64,000 bases of DNA from contig OZ023274.1 of NCBI GenBank assembly GCA_964007475.1, forward strand, positions 90,419,213 to 90,483,212. Direction: 5' to 3'. Both the position numbers and the translations under genes were made by a program. Below are positions 1 to 14,499 of the stretch, in pieces. The stretch's first letter is position 1. Every line of letters starts with the position of its first letter. This stretch comes from Hybos culiciformis (lineage: Eukaryota > Arthropoda > Insecta > Diptera > Hybotidae). Below the pieces are notes generated by a model. It was not told the DNA's origin and searched no databases. It saw only the letters and a program-made list of their open reading frames with translations.

Positions 1-3000
1 ATTAAATTTTGCTTTATTACTAAATAAATTTTGGATTCCTGAAATTCGTTAAAATTGAAAATAAAATAAAATATTGAATAAGAAACAAGAAGATTTCGAT
101 TTTCTAAACCTTTTACTCTGTAGTCGAGCTCCATATAATACATAAAAATATACAAATATTTGAATAAATTGAGAGCTGTTAAACAATTTTTAATATTAAA
201 AATAAACAAAAATAAAATGCTGTTTGTCAGGTGTCGTCAGGTTATTCTCAATTTAACTTTAATTTAAAAAAATTAAATAAAAATTATATTTTTTTAAATG
301 TATGTATTAAAAAGTTTTCAACACCAATTTAGAATATTTTTAATGATGTTATCATTTATTCTTTTTTGTCTTATTATATTTAATACACTGCACAATTTTA
401 TAAATATGTGTATTGTTTCTTTACTTATTTTGTTATCAGTGAAATTTATTTATTTACATTTCTTATCACAAAAAAAAAGAGAGAATTTTTATTATTATTT
501 TTCATAAATAATATTTTTTTTTTTTTCACTTAAGGCAAAATTAAAAGTTAATTGTATATTTTTTCATATACATACATTTTTTTCGGTTAATTGAAATTTT
601 GATATTACATACATATTAAAAATTAACTCAATTTTTATTAAAATTTTCAATTATGTAACTAATTTAAAATTAGTTTCTTTTTTTTTTGTTTAAAATCAAA
701 AATTAATAACTTCTTAACTACAGAATGTCTTAAATTTGACTACAAAAATATTTATAGTGTTTTTAATATAGAAAAAAATTTACAATATTACTACATAAAA
801 TATATTTATATTTTATTCTTTTTTTTATGAATAAAAAAAAAATTTAATTTAAATGTATTTTAATTTGAGAATAAAAAAGAAGTTCTATCTGTATTTGTAC
901 TTTCAGTTATAAATGATTTGATAATTTAACGAATTTAACATGTCTTAGGTTGTTGTAACAATTTTAGACTTCATGTGTAGTTTTTTTCGCAAACAATATT
1001 TTTTTAATTTTGAGTACTTTTGTTTTAGAATAACCTTTTTTATAAAACAAAAAAAAACACAAAAAATACTACTTTATATTTAAAAATTATTTAAAAGAAA
1101 TTTAATTTCAAAAAATTCTATTGATTAAAGAACTATAAAGATCTTAAAGTTGCATTAAATGATTGCGAGTCAATTACCAACAGAGTATTTAAAAAAAAAT
1201 AATTATAATGAGAAATTTCTAAAATTTAACCTACTTCTTGTTCAGACCTCGACTCAGACATATTTTAAAATCATATTGTTTAAGATTTATTATATTTATC
1301 AACAATGTGTTAAATTATTGCTTAATTTTTGTTTATTTTTCCTTAAAAAATTTTATTAGTATAAGTATATTAATAAAAAAAATAAAATAAAAAAAATTAA
1401 TAAAAAAAATTGTTATCTGCTAAACACTCTGACCCTTAAAATACAAAAATATTATTATTAAATTAATTTGGATGGAATAATAAAAGAGATTCAAATATTA
1501 CATGAGATTAACAATTAAGGGCGAAAAATTAATTGAAAATAAAATCAAATAAAATTATTATCAATTACGGAATACTTAAAATTTCTATAATTGTTAAATA
1601 TTTCATTAACATATATGAAAAGATCAAATTAACGAGAATATTGAATTTTTAAAAAATAATTTGAGAAAATTTGGACAATATTTGTAAATTTAAAAGAAGA
1701 TGAAGATAATGAAAACACCAATCAAAGAATATGTATAATATCTAAATATATTTTTATTTCTGTTTATTTACATATATTCGATTGAATTATATGAAGTTTC
1801 TTCCTTTAATCTTTTGTTTACTTAACAAATATGTGTAATTTTTAATATGTATATTGCATCTTGCAACATTATAATATAATGATTAAATGTTTTTTTTCTT
1901 GTTAAATAAATAACGTGATTATTAAATTTTCAAATTTATGCTAATGGAGGGATTTTCCCTTCAACTTTCTAATTTGTTACAAAAATCTCATGTAAATTTA
2001 TTTTAATAAGGCACGCGCGAGTTTTTATAACCTTTACAGATGTTAAATTATTCTAAAAAAATGTTTGATTTCAATACTGATGCCATTTGAATTTGATATA
2101 TAAAATTGTCAAAATTTTTGATGGTTAATTACAACATCAGAAACACAATGATTTAAAAAACAGAAAAAGTAGACACTTAATTACATTTTTTAACATTAAT
2201 CAAATTATTACGAAGTTCCACATTCGTTTATTATCATGTGTTTTATTATTATGTTTGAAATTCAAGTTATTATCAAGTCAAGTCATTAATAAACTTTGAA
2301 CATGATATATTTTCATTTAACCTCTGATGACTTCAACAAATTTTGGAATTTCCAAGAATAAAAAATTTAAAATCATTTTTAAAAATCTATCAAATAAATT
2401 AATAATAGTTCTCAATTATTTCTAGGGGAAGAACCTTTAAGATAAAAGCTTTAAAACTTTTTCAAATCTAACTATTACTAAAATTATTTTAAAAACTACC
2501 TTACTCTTAATTTAATTTATTTAAATTATAAAAAAAATTATACACAAATTGTTCATTTTCCTCTTTTAATAAAAATTAATCTAATATATCTTTCCTTGTG
2601 ATGAAAATTTATGGCACAGTTAATTGATTTGAAGTATACAATATGTAAGAAAATTATAATAGTGCTCTTGAATCGAAAAATTCGAAATTGTAACTTAAAT
2701 TTTTTCTTATCAAAAATTATGTTTCATTTCTATATTTTAGTTTAACGCAGTTCGCAATCCGAATCTTATAACAGCTCTATAATTTTTCATAATCCATTAT
2801 TTTCATGTCCCAATACTTATTCAGCAAAGTCGACAAAACGACACCATTTTTTAAGTACATTCCTACCAAAGTTAAATACTAGGTTAAATAAAGTGAAAGA
2901 AATTTTTTTTTTAATAAAACATATTGCACTTAAAAACTTATGAGTTACATACATTATATTATAACATAACTTCAAAAAAATTGTTGGATTTTTATTTTGA

Positions 3001-3252
3001 AATATTTTCGGTACAAAATATTGAAAATAAAATTCTTTATTAACGCATATTTGGCATTTGTGTGTTTTTAATTAGTCAACTGACCTAATAGACATTAACG
3101 TCAATCTCACTGGCTAAGATAATTTTATCATTACTTTACGAGAGGCTATTCTGAGTTTTTAAAATTTTTGGTTATAAAGTGTTAAAAAACTTCATAGTTA
3201 TAGAAAAAAAATTTTTAATTTTTAGAGCATTATAGAAAATAGATTAACTAAC
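1..3252. other. AT-rich DNA, probably intron of the gene at 3253-6687
   Basis: I see no convincing coding exon here on either strand. The short open frames (for example 298-507 and 1159-1359) are low-complexity Phe/Leu/Lys/Asn-rich translations of AT-rich DNA. The minus-strand exon ending at 3253 has a good donor leading into this stretch with codon phase 1, so the next exon must lie further left, either unseen here or beyond the edge. Confidence 0.5.
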
Positions 3253-6200
3253 CTGAGGATTTCTTTTTTTCACGTTCCTTATTTCCCAAGTTTGTAATTT
3301 TGGCGGCTGTTGATTGAGGATGTCCATCACTTTGAGGAACATCTAATGGGTCCCAATCCATTCGTCTTTTTCTATTAGAAGTATTTGAATAAATAGTTTG
3401 AACATCGACTATGGTTGGACCTTGTGTTTGTTGTTGTTGTGGATGGGCTTGATGATTTCCTATCAAATAAAAGCATTAAAATTGATAACGATTTCAAATT
3501 CTCACACTTTTTTAAAAGAGATTTTTTTTATCTAACACCTAGAGACCTATAGATATTTAATTTAAAATTGTAATAATTCTAGAGTAAAACTCTTTGTCAA
3601 ACAAAAGTATCTACAAGTTATGGGTTGAAGGTTTTTCTTAATAATAATTCATTCATTCCGAAATTTCTTTTCCAAAATTTAGATTATCTGAATATTATTG
3701 ATGATCCAAGAAGATTTAAGACAAATCTTATTTTTCCTAGCGCTGTTTTAGTTTTAAGATTGGGGTTTTTAGGGCAAATATTCAACTTTTATCCTTGTAA
3801 AAAAGTTTAATTTGGAGACGCAATACTAGCAATACAAACATGCACATAATCACGCATAATATTTTTTGATCCCGCATGTAATTAATATATAAATATTAAT
3901 AACAAGTAGGAACATTTTTGTAAAACTTTATAAAACTTATGGTGAGAAAAAAGTGGTGGTATAATATAAAAAATATTTTACATATTTATTTTAAAATATA
4001 TTGACAATATTGATTAATTAAAAATTAGTAAAAAAAACTCGTAATTAAGAAGATAATCTAACTTAAGTTTCCGTACTAAAGTTTCAAGAACATAGAAAAT
4101 AATATTTTTTATACAAATCGTATATCTTCTCAATACTTCTAAATATTATTTCATAACATAATATTTTAAGTTTTTTTTACCTTTAGGATATTCTGCTGAC
4201 CAAGATTCTTTAGAATTTGGTGGTGAATCAACGAAATTAATCACTTGTTCATAATCGTCAAAAGTATTTCCATTAACATCATTTTGTGTTGCTTGCGAAA
4301 AGTGTCTTTGATTTGATGGGCTCTGGAAAATAATAATTTTCATACATTAGTTTCTTGTGTACTTGGTTATAGTTTCTGTGCAATCAATTTAAGAATCAAC
4401 TATTTATGATATTCATGATAACAAATTTGGATCTATTGGAGATATAAATGTTTTAAGATGTTTTAAGATGTTTTAAAATGTAATATTGAAAATATCAAAG
4501 TGTGCTGTGTATTTGTCCAACAGCAATTTATACAGCTGAATGTATTTTGAATAGCTCGAACTCGAACAATCATCTAAAGTTAGATGAAGAAGGATTTAAC
4601 GTTTTTAACTATTATTTAAGTTTATGATTAATTATTACAAAATTTCTTTGCTTCACTATAAGAATGGAAAGGCAGTTTTTTGAATAGCTTTTTAAGTGAA
4701 TGTCAAAAAGTGAGTATGTACTGGCAAAGTGAAAATATTTTAAAATATGAAGAAGCAGAACAAGCAAGGATAGTCAATAATAAATATACGTCCATATATG
4801 TATAATATATATACCCATCTCATAGTTTTTTCAAGCGTACTGGTTGTTAAAAGTTTAGAATATTATACCATTGTATAACTGTCAATTATATGTTAATCAA
4901 CTGAATCGAAAATAAATTTAAAATCTGTACAATTTTAAAATGAATAATGAAAAATATTTTTTTCATTTAATTTTTCTTGAAAAATTAGGTACAAAATGTC
5001 TTTTAAACAACATTTTCTCGGGAAATATTACAGTAAAGAATTTGACCCCCAACAAGAAGAAAGTTTTACGATTTTCACTTCAAAAAAAAGTTCACTTAGA
5101 AATCTAGCAATTTGTTTTTCACAGTAAAAATGGCAGAATATTGATTAAAATTAATTTTAGGTTTTTTGCCAAAAAAAAAATACAAAATCTCTATTTGATA
5201 TATGTACTTAAACTGAATATTAATAACACAATTTTTTCTATTGTTTCTGTGTTCATTATTATCTTGATCTAATAGTATATGTTTATTAAAAACTAAAAAT
5301 AAATAAAGATCTTTTCAAGTACTATGCGTTAGTTGTTATTTAAATTTTTTTGAATTCAATTTGTTGTAACAGGTGATAGAAAAAGTTTAAAAAGAAATGG
5401 ATTCAGAGATTTTATTTTGGAAGTTAAAAAAAAATTAATTTTATATATTTTTTTTTTTATTTAAATGTACATACATACATATCTCATTTTATACTTTATT
5501 ATTATATTATAGTCAGATACTTTTTTAAAATTATACAAATTTTGATAAAAAAAAAAAAATACATTTTTAAATGGAACGTTTTTATTTATGTGATTATTTC
5601 TTTGTTTATTGTCTCATTAATTAATTAATAATGAGTGCGATAATAACAAAAAAAAAAATTAAATAAAAAGTCTACATATAAATAAATAATAATATATTAA
5701 AAACACATTTAAAATTTTGTATTAGATATTCATTTTTCTAGTTGAAGATTTAAGTCATACATTTACATTCGTTAATTGATTTATTTCTGATCTCAATCAT
5801 ACATTTTTGGAACATAAATCTGTTAGAACAAGGGATTATCGCTTAAAAGTCTGTATTTTGGAAATTTTCAGGAAAGAAATTTAAAGATTGATATTTATTT
5901 AATAAAAATAAACCTGAAAATGATTTAGGCCATTACAGTTAAAATGTAGTTTTAAACCTAGAAACGTGTAAATTTGTGAGGTTATATACCTACTCTTTAC
6001 AAACTTAGACTTAATTGAATAAGACTCAAGGACTATAACAAGATCAGTTAAGTATGAGTGTTTAGTATGAGAGTATATAATGTAATTTTATATTTATGGA
6101 GAACTTTTTCGTATCGAATGTATCGAACAGGATAACTCACTCAGGTTAAGCTATACTTCGCGTCGTGAGGTTTAGAACATTTGTGAAACATTTGTATTTA

Positions 6201-6687
6201 TTTATATGAGTACTACATTTTTATTTTGTTTTTTTAATAAGTTGATGGGTCATTTACATTTGGAATTTTAAGAACGATATTATTCTCCGGTTGAAAAAAT
6301 AAGTTATATATATTTTATTTATATAAAATTTCACTGATAAGAGACATTCTACATAATTATTTTAATTGATACTTTTATGTCAGATTTTTAATACAGAAAT
6401 TCAATGATCTTATTTTCATTTTAATATAATATATATACATATATATATATATATTGTATATATAACTTCTATAATATTTATGAAGATAATACATTTTTTT
6501 TTATTATTTATTAATAATTTAATATAATTACAAACAAAATTAAAAAAAATCTCACCTGAATATTATTTAATAAATTATTACTGTATTCCATTTGATCTTG
6601 AAATGTAAAATCAAAACTACGTAATGGATCAAAATATGTTTGCAATTCGTTGTAATTAGAATGCGACGATATAAGCGAAAGAGCCAT
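3253..6687 (-). CDS. N-terminal exons of an unrecognised, probably nuclear, protein (partial)
   Basis: Three minus-strand exons join in frame with consensus splice sites: 6687-6556 (ATG, 44 codons, donor GTGAGA), 4322-4181 (acceptor TTTTCCAG, donor GTAAAA) and 3459-3253 (acceptor GATAG, donor GTTAGT). The last ends in phase 1, so the gene continues leftwards out of view. The roughly 160 visible residues are polar and look disordered: Asn/Ser/Gln-rich, a Q-run near residue 97, a basic NRKRR cluster that could be a nuclear localisation signal, then an acidic/proline segment, and a KEREKKK basic stretch at the end. No folded domain is visible. This resembles the leader of a transcription factor; a bHLH-PAS protein such as cycle/BMAL is one possibility because those carry a basic cluster ahead of the bHLH, but no bHLH is in view. 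Reality of the exons is fairly sure; identity is not. Confidence 0.6.
3460..4180. other. intron 2 of the gene at 3253-6687
   Basis: AT-rich intron between the phase-1 donor at 4180 and the acceptor at 3460-3461. The plus-strand frame at 3625-3810 lies inside it and shows no domain. Nothing else is seen. Confidence 0.5.
4323..6555. other. intron 1 of the gene at 3253-6687
   Basis: AT-rich intron of 2.2 kb between the phase-0 donor at 6555 and the acceptor at 4323-4324. It holds a short threefold repeat of ATGTTTTAAG around 4450-4480 and an AT dinucleotide stretch near 6430-6460. No coding sequence is recognised. Confidence 0.5.
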
Positions 6688-9600
6688 TCGTCTTTAGTAA
6701 ACGGAAGTTTTTCTTTTTAGAGAATACGAATTAAAATGAAAACTGATAACGTTTGTTCAAAAACAAAAAGTAAACAAAATTGATAATCTAAGACTCAAAG
6801 TCTTATTTATTTTATTTAAAATAAAATATTCTTCTTTTTTTTTTTTTAATTTATATTAAAAAAAAAGATTAAAAATTTTTTTTTTAAAAAAAGAAAACAA
6901 TTTTATTTTTTATTTTTTTTTATATTTTTCTTTATTAGAAATTTTTGTTCTATTTTTGTCAAAAAATCACTAAGCAGCGAAAAGGTGATTTAAAATTTTA
7001 TTTGAATATTTTTTACAATTTATTATTTATTTTAATTTAATTTTTATTATTTTTTTTAATATTTATAGCTTTTTTTTATCTAAGATTTGGTTTCGTTTTT
7101 CTTGTTCTTTTATATTTAAAAAATGACTTTGATTTTTTTAATTTTATCAATTTTAAAATTAAACACTTATATTTTTTGAAAAAAAAAAAAAAAATACACT
7201 TATAATTTTTTTTTATGTTAAAAATATAATTTTAAATCTTTTTAACATAATATTTTTTTTTTTTTTTTTTCTTTCAAATTTTTAAATTAAACAGTGAATT
7301 TTTTTTTTTTATTAGCACTAAATTTTATGGCAACAAAAAGTAAACTTTCGTACTTAACAACTATATATACTTATTTATATATATTTTTATAATCACGATA
7401 TAATTTTTAATTTTAATAAAATTTGAAATAGAAAATTTTTAAAAATGTTTTAATTTTTTTAAGTAAAAATATTAATTTTGAAGGCAAAACAAAAAACATA
7501 TAGAATTTTTATTTTTTTAATTTTGTTCGAAATGTCAAACTTGTGGATAGTATATTAAAAGTTAGTTTTTTAAATTTTAATTAATTTTTTTTTTTTCTTT
7601 TTTTTAATTTTATTAAATAAAATTAAAATTTTTAATTAAAATAAAACAAAAAATGAATTATATAGTTTTTTAATTCCAGTTGTTTCACGCTGCCTATGAC
7701 TTCTCAATAATGTGTTTTCAATTTTCAGTAACATTTTGTTTACAAAATAAATACAATGTTCAAATTTTAATAATTTATTATTATTTTCCATCGATTCAAA
7801 ATAATATTATATTTATATAATATTCAAAAATTTTGAATTAATTAATTTTATTTTTAAAATTATTTTTTTTTTAATCTCAAATTTTTAACATTTATTGAAA
7901 TTTGAAGAAAAAAAAATTTCCTTTTTTATTTCGTTATTAATTTTTTAATTTTTTTTTTTCTAAGTAATACTATGATCAAGTATTAACGTTTCACTACTAC
8001 TGATTGATTTCTTTAAAATAAAAAACATTCAAAAGCTGTTCATAATTTTTTATTATTATTATTATTATTTTTAAAAAATAATAATGTTGTTTTTATAATT
8101 AAGTTTTTTTTTATTTGTTTTTTTATTTTTTTTTTATAAAAATATTAACATAATATTTTAACACTGCTGCTGCACTGGTGTTTAATATTATTTTTATACT
8201 TCATTTTTGTGCAAAATAAAAACAAAATTTAAATCTCTATGACTATGAGAGTTAATAATATATAAATTTATTAATTTTTATAAAATTTTTGTTTTGTATT
8301 TAAAAATAAAGCTTTTTAATTTTATTATTTTTGTAATAATATTGCAAAATATACAAAAAAAAAAAACAATTAAGACCTCCTTTCCGATATTTTATTAATT
8401 GTTTAATGAAGCAATTTTAAACAGAAGCAAAGCTTCAATAATTTAAAAATTGATACCATACTGGGAGAAAAAAACAAGTGTAACGGTTAATTTTTTTTAA
8501 GTTTATAATTTTTAATCGAAATATTATGTAAAAAAAAATAAAATAATTTAATGTGCAGTTTTGAAGTTTTTTTTTAAGATATTAATATGTTTTTTAAGAT
8601 ATTAATTATTGGTTTTTTTTTTAATTTTCAAAAATTTATTTTGATTTTTTCACATCACTTAATGAAAATAATTGTGATAATTTATTTAAAAAAAAAGTTA
8701 TTTAATTTTTATTTATTTTTATGAAATAAAAATATTTTCATTTTCCCAGGAAATATATCATTTCCTTGATTTCGGAATATTGTATAACCACACTGTGAGA
8801 GATTGAATATGATGATAAACTTGTATTTATGATAAACTTAATTTTCTTTTCACATAAATGACAAGATATTGATAAATTTAAATTTCTATATTATCAAGTA
8901 TATAAATTTATTATTTGAACACCCGAACTGACAAGCACGTCTTAATGCCAAGAAGTATCTCAATATACTGAACTTTTTTTTTATTATTTAGTTTTAATTC
9001 ATTCTCAATAAGAGAAATTTTAAATATACTTTATGTTGGTTTTTTTGTTATCAAGTTTATATAAAATTGTTTTTTTTATTTATATGTAAACGAATACAAT
9101 TAATTTTTTTTTTATCTTATAAAATTTGAATTTTATTACAAATTAATTGAAAAAAAAATTGTTTTTTTTTTAAATGTATACGAATATAGATGAGTGTGGA
9201 CATTTTAATATCTTTTTTAAGCATACATATTAATACTATTTTAAAATGCTTCACAACATACTAATGAATTGAAAAGAACCCAAGCATAAGCTGTGTGCGT
9301 TTTTAATAAAAACAACAAAAAAAAAAAAGTTTGCCGAACGTCATCATCGGAGAGTAAATTAGATTAAAAACAAAAAATAAATAAATTAGAGATACAACAG
9401 GTATATTATTTTAAGTGTCTTAAGTATATTCGTAATTTTTTTTTCCCCATCAAAAGCAAGTTTTTTTAATTTAAATTTTTATTTTGCTAATTAATTTTTT
9501 GTTATTTCATATGTTTTTCTTGTTAAAATTCTGTTCTTTTTTTTATTGAGAAAAATGCTAAAATCATAATTATATAAAGCTGTTTGATGAACTTTTATAC

Positions 9601-10898
9601 TGCGAGCTGAAGAGTTATTGGTGGTTTTTTGAGCAGGCAAAATATATAGTATGTATGTTAAAAATAATGCTTTAAATAATTTTGTGCAAAACAAAAAAGA
9701 AAGCTTATCTTCAAATAGAGATAAAATTTTTAATATTTAAGGAAAAAGTTTGTTGCTAATTTACTCAAATGACTACTAAATATGAATTGATTAATAATGT
9801 TTTTGATAGTAGGTATAGTTTTATATATATTTACTTAAAGTAACTTTTTTGTTTTCTAAGGTTTATTGATTTAATTAAAAAGTATAATGATAATAGATTC
9901 ACACGAAATAAGCTAAAAGGTATGATAGAAAAACGTTAAGATTATTTTTTAGAAATAGATATTTTCAATATACATATAATTAAATTTTTTGTTTTTGATT
10001 TATAAAATAAATAGTAGCCACTAAAGAAATTTAACATTATATTTTGACGTTGTTATTCAGATGTCATTAATTCGAATCATCATATCATCATCACATGTAT
10101 TATACATATATCATGTATATCTATTGTGTGAATATGTATGCTATGTACATTATTATTTAAAAAGAAATAGTATGTTTTTTTTTTTATAAAAAAATTTTTT
10201 TTTTATCAAGTTTTAATAAATATTTATTAAAAATTAATTATAAACGTAGACTAAAATAAAAAGCGCTAATTTGTATATAAAAAAAATATTTGGGTTTCAG
10301 AAATTTAATAATTTTATTAAAAATACTTTGCATACATTTTTTTTAATTATAATGATCAAAAAAAAATATATGAAGTAAATATAAAAGTGTGAAAAAGATC
10401 AATAAACAATTTAAGTATAGATTTAAGGATCAAACGAAAATTGCTTGTAAGAAAAATTTTTATTAATTAATATTTTTTGTTGTTTAATTTAAAGGAAACT
10501 ATATTTAAAACATATAGTTATATTTAAGATATCGGTGCAATAAAGTATTGAAATATATACATCATTATCATCAAAATCAACACATCTGACGTTTCTTATT
10601 AAACATTATATTATTTATTATTCATTTTATTATTCAGAGAATAGTAATGGAAGTAATAAAATAAATTTCATGACATTATATTAGTGTATTAATAAAAAAG
10701 TGGAAAGTTATTTAATTGATTTGTTGATTAATTTGATATTGAGAAAAAACTTAATTTTATAAAATATGTATGACTTATGTTTTTTTATTAGTCAAAATTT
10801 AATCCTTATTAGATAAATTTTATTTTTTCTTGGTATTTTTTAACCTTTTTAATAAAAAGGGTCATCATTATCATTAGGGATGGGATTTTTGAGAATTT

Positions 10899-10901
<3 letters not shown>

Positions 10902-10940
<39 letters not shown>
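10902..10940. repeat. (TA)n microsatellite
   Basis: An uninterrupted TA dinucleotide run of about 39 bp. Probably polymorphic in length. Confidence 0.95.
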
Positions 10941-10943
<3 letters not shown>

Positions 10944-11312
10944 TTCTCTTGAAAAATCTTCGCGAACTTATATATAATATCGGTAGAAATTTAATGAATT
11001 TTTTCTTCGATGAAATTATAAAAATATATTTCAATTAAATTTTCAAAGATTTTTCCTATAGAAAACTTAAAAAATATATCAAATTAAAAAATATAATTAA
11101 AAAAATATAATTATAATTCATTGTACATAACGCCTTATTTAAATTAGTTTCTTTCACTTCTTTATTATTAACATAAGTATTTGATGTAAATAATGTTCTA
11201 TTTGTGTTATTTTTGTAACAAAAAAAAAACACACTTTAGAATAACTATACATGAAAAATAGAATATACGTATATTACATATGTATTTATAACTCTGAAAA
11301 TTTTTTTGGATG

Positions 11313-11390
11313 AAAACGACATAAAGTCAAGTGATTTTATCTCTTTTTTAATTTTGACTTTATGTCACTTGACTTAGAGTCACCTACCCA
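11313..11390. repeat. short inverted repeat resembling the arm motif of the 2-kb element
   Basis: GACATAAAGTCAA and its exact complement TTGACTTTATGTC face each other across about 22 bases, followed by ACTTGACTTAGAGTC. The motif resembles the GACATAAAGTAAA units in the arms of the element at 19301-21321, so this may be a solo or decayed relative. The similarity is short and could be chance in AT-rich DNA. Confidence 0.4.
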
Positions 11391-13089
11391 TAATAAACAT
11401 TTCGATTTCTATCGAATCTGATATGGATAAATTCAGAGTTGTATACATTGTACATATTGCTAAAGCATACTATTCAATTGAAAATTTAAATATGTAATTA
11501 ATAAAATTTCTAAAATATTTTTAATATTTTCTAAGACTTCGAACCAAACTATTAAGGATCGATACGAAATGACTTCCCTGCTTTCTATGACGACAACTGA
11601 TGTCATGCAAAATAATTGTTCACATTTGTTTCAAAATAAAAGAAATTAATTAAAATAACTTGAACTTGCCCTCCAAGCAAAACCGTAAAATATTATAAGA
11701 AAAAAAGTTCAATTTCATTAAAATCTTTTTAAATAAAATACATATTAATTTAAAACAAATTATAAGACATTCGCTTTTCACATAAATTATAAATTTTTAT
11801 TATGATATCTTTAATCATAAATTTTTGAATTAATATTTCAATTGAAATTTATTACGTGTATCTTTTAATATAGGCTATCAAAAATTTCCATTTTCATTAG
11901 TTGAATGGAATTTTTGTACATTTAATACAAATATACAATAGTTGTATTTTTTTTAAAGTAATTCTGCAAATGAAAGGATTGTAGATATTTTATAGATTTT
12001 ACAGTCAGAATTTATTTCAGATATTGCATTTTGTTGAATTTCAATGATCCTATTGTACTTTCACTTACATCATGGTTGAGGTAAAAATAAAAAAATTTTA
12101 AAGGATCGATCAAATATTATTATTTTTAAATCAAGATATTAAAATGAATGGGATAATAGTGATGAAGATTTTCAAATTTTCTAATAATTGGTTCATCAAA
12201 ATTCAAAAATTAATTCAGACATTATGTCGTGCCTGTTTTATTAGGAAATGTCATTTCATTATTAAAGCAATTCACTGTTGAAGAATATATGAAATTTTAC
12301 TCAAAATTATAAAGATAATAAAGTTTAGTTTTTTTGTTAATTAATATACTTTAGTTATTTGTATATGCATATATTTACTGATTTTAAAGCCAAAAATAAA
12401 TTTATTTTAAGTTTATTTTGAGTTTGTTTTAAATTTAGTTTTTTTTTAACAGATCGATGAATAATTCAAACTTAATGATATATAGTTGTATAGGTAGGTA
12501 CTATAGGTGGGTATAGTTTTAGTGTTTAAAAATTTTTCATGCCAAAAATTAATCTTATAAAAAAATAGGTTTTTAATCCGTTTTCCATTAAAAAATTAAA
12601 AACCGACTACCTACATATTTTCATCAAATGACCGTTCGTCAGTCCGCTACTAAAATACTTGTAACTAATGAAACAGCCAATAGATTTTTAATCGTTGTGA
12701 TTCTAGTTATGTGTCAGAGGCTTTCAATCAGTCAAATCTTAAATTTTATCAAAGTTTAAATGAATTCTAATTAGAAAATTAGTTTGTAGGATAGATAGAT
12801 GTCGATTAAAGGAACTTCAAAAATTTAACAGCTCAAGGATTCAGACTAGAGTCTGGATTTCCATAAAAATTGTTGTATGTATTTGTATATATGGTACACG
12901 ACTAAAATGTTTTGAAATAATGGTATTGAAGGAAACTAAAAAATGAGTTCAGTCCCTGATTGTAACCAAGGTATCCTAAGATTAAGGTATCTTAAGTCAA
13001 AATATACTGAAAACGGGCCCCGTACCCGTCTATGAGGTACTGTCTATTTTTTAATGTAAAGCTAGCTTAAACAGATTTTTTCACTTTTA

Positions 13090-13354
13090 AATTCGTCTGC
13101 TGAGAAATGAAACAACCTATAATGAAAAGTATAGTTTTGTGTAATTTGAATTTAAAGATTTGAAAATTAAAAAAAACGTATGAAAAAATATCAAGTAGCG
13201 TACAATTTTCATCTAAAAAACACATTTTAATCAACATTAAGAATATTGCAAAGTAGTTGTACTTATAAAATCGAGTACGAGGAATCGAATGGTGCTATTG
13301 TTAAATAATGACGTATAAATGTCATACGTTATTTCATTTCTCAGCAGACGAATT
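13090..13354. mobile_element. MITE-like element with perfect 23-bp terminal inverted repeats
   Basis: The 23 bases at 13090-13112 (core GTCTGCTGAGAAATGAAA) recur as an exact reverse complement at 13332-13354. The roughly 220 bases between carry no coding frame. This is the layout of a non-autonomous DNA transposon. I see no unambiguous target-site duplication at the edges, so the superfamily is unknown. Confidence 0.75.
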
Positions 13355-14499
13355 ATTAGTTTTTACTTCCAGATTAATTTATCAGTAGTCCTTCATTATG
13401 AAAAAATTATAAATTATAATTTATGTTTTTAACTTATTTATTATAATGTTCTTTAACTAGTTATTCAATTATTATTCTTTATATAGTTTAATTATAATTA
13501 TAAAGTACCTAGTTGTTTTTATTTTATTTTTATTCATTTAATGTAGTTAATTTGTTTTTGAAATACTTACGCAATTGAAACACGATTTTTATTAAAATGT
13601 TTTACGAAACCAATGTGGAATAATAAATTTTATAATTTACACTTACAATTAATTATGTAATGTTGAATATTTAAATGATAACTTTTTCAAAACACTTCCC
13701 TAGTTCCTGCTGAACTAATGCAGGATGTTTTAAACAGAGCTGAATATAATTTTGTAATAATGATAAAAATGATAACGCATTTGAATTTTCAAAAAAAAAA
13801 TTAGGCTTTTTTAATATCAACTACGAATCTAAATTGGATTAGATCTCTGTTCCTTTTCCTCATTGTACTGTATACAATTATACATACTAAAATTTACATA
13901 TAACAGTAGATTTTTTTTTTTTATAAAATTTTTCATTCTAAATTATTTTATATAATTTTGTGATTTTTTTTTTTTAATAAAATGTTTGCATATACCTGAA
14001 TAATCTTTTAAAATTATGTTTTTATATTAAAAGTCAAATTACTTTATCAATGCGTTTATGATGTCCAACAAAAATAAAAACTGAAAAGAAAACCAGGTTT
14101 AGATTTTTTTTGTTAGAGTATCAGTATTTTTCAGTCGTAACTAGTAAAATCCAATTTTTTTGTTTATAAAAAGAAAGATAATTATTCGACATCTTTGAGG
14201 TAAAAGGAACTAATGATTTTAAATAAAAAAAAAATCTGATACTTTTTTGCAATCACAGTGTAAGAAAATTTAACAAAAATATTTCAAAATCAGATGATAA
14301 ATAAATTTTTTGGATCAGTTTCCATGAAAATTATAATTAAAATAAAAAAATATAGAGAAGGACATCATAAATGAATTACGAGGCCTTTTTCCAGCATTTC
14401 GAATCAAATGCTAAACATAATATTTTAGGTTCCCTCTACATATACCATTATACCAAAACCTTTTAATCATATATATACCATATATATACAAATACATAT

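Larger units (their letters stand above)
6688..13089. other. gene-free AT-rich stretch upstream of the 3253-6687 gene
   Basis: Very AT-rich with long A and T runs, particularly 6830-9200. It includes a TAT/ATT microsatellite at about 8050-8075 and a pure TA repeat at 10902-10940. The part immediately upstream of 6687 should contain the promoter and 5' UTR of the minus-strand gene, but I cannot point to a TATA box with confidence in such AT-rich sequence. At 12590-12860 the composition is less extreme and may be an old transposon relic. No reading frame here shows a domain. Confidence 0.5.

Noticed and set aside
298..1359. Two plus-strand frames of 66-69 residues
   Set aside because: Phe/Leu/Lys/Ile-rich translations of AT-rich DNA with no domain and no splice context.
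9491..9694. 67-residue minus-strand frame
   Set aside because: Low-complexity, no splice or family support.
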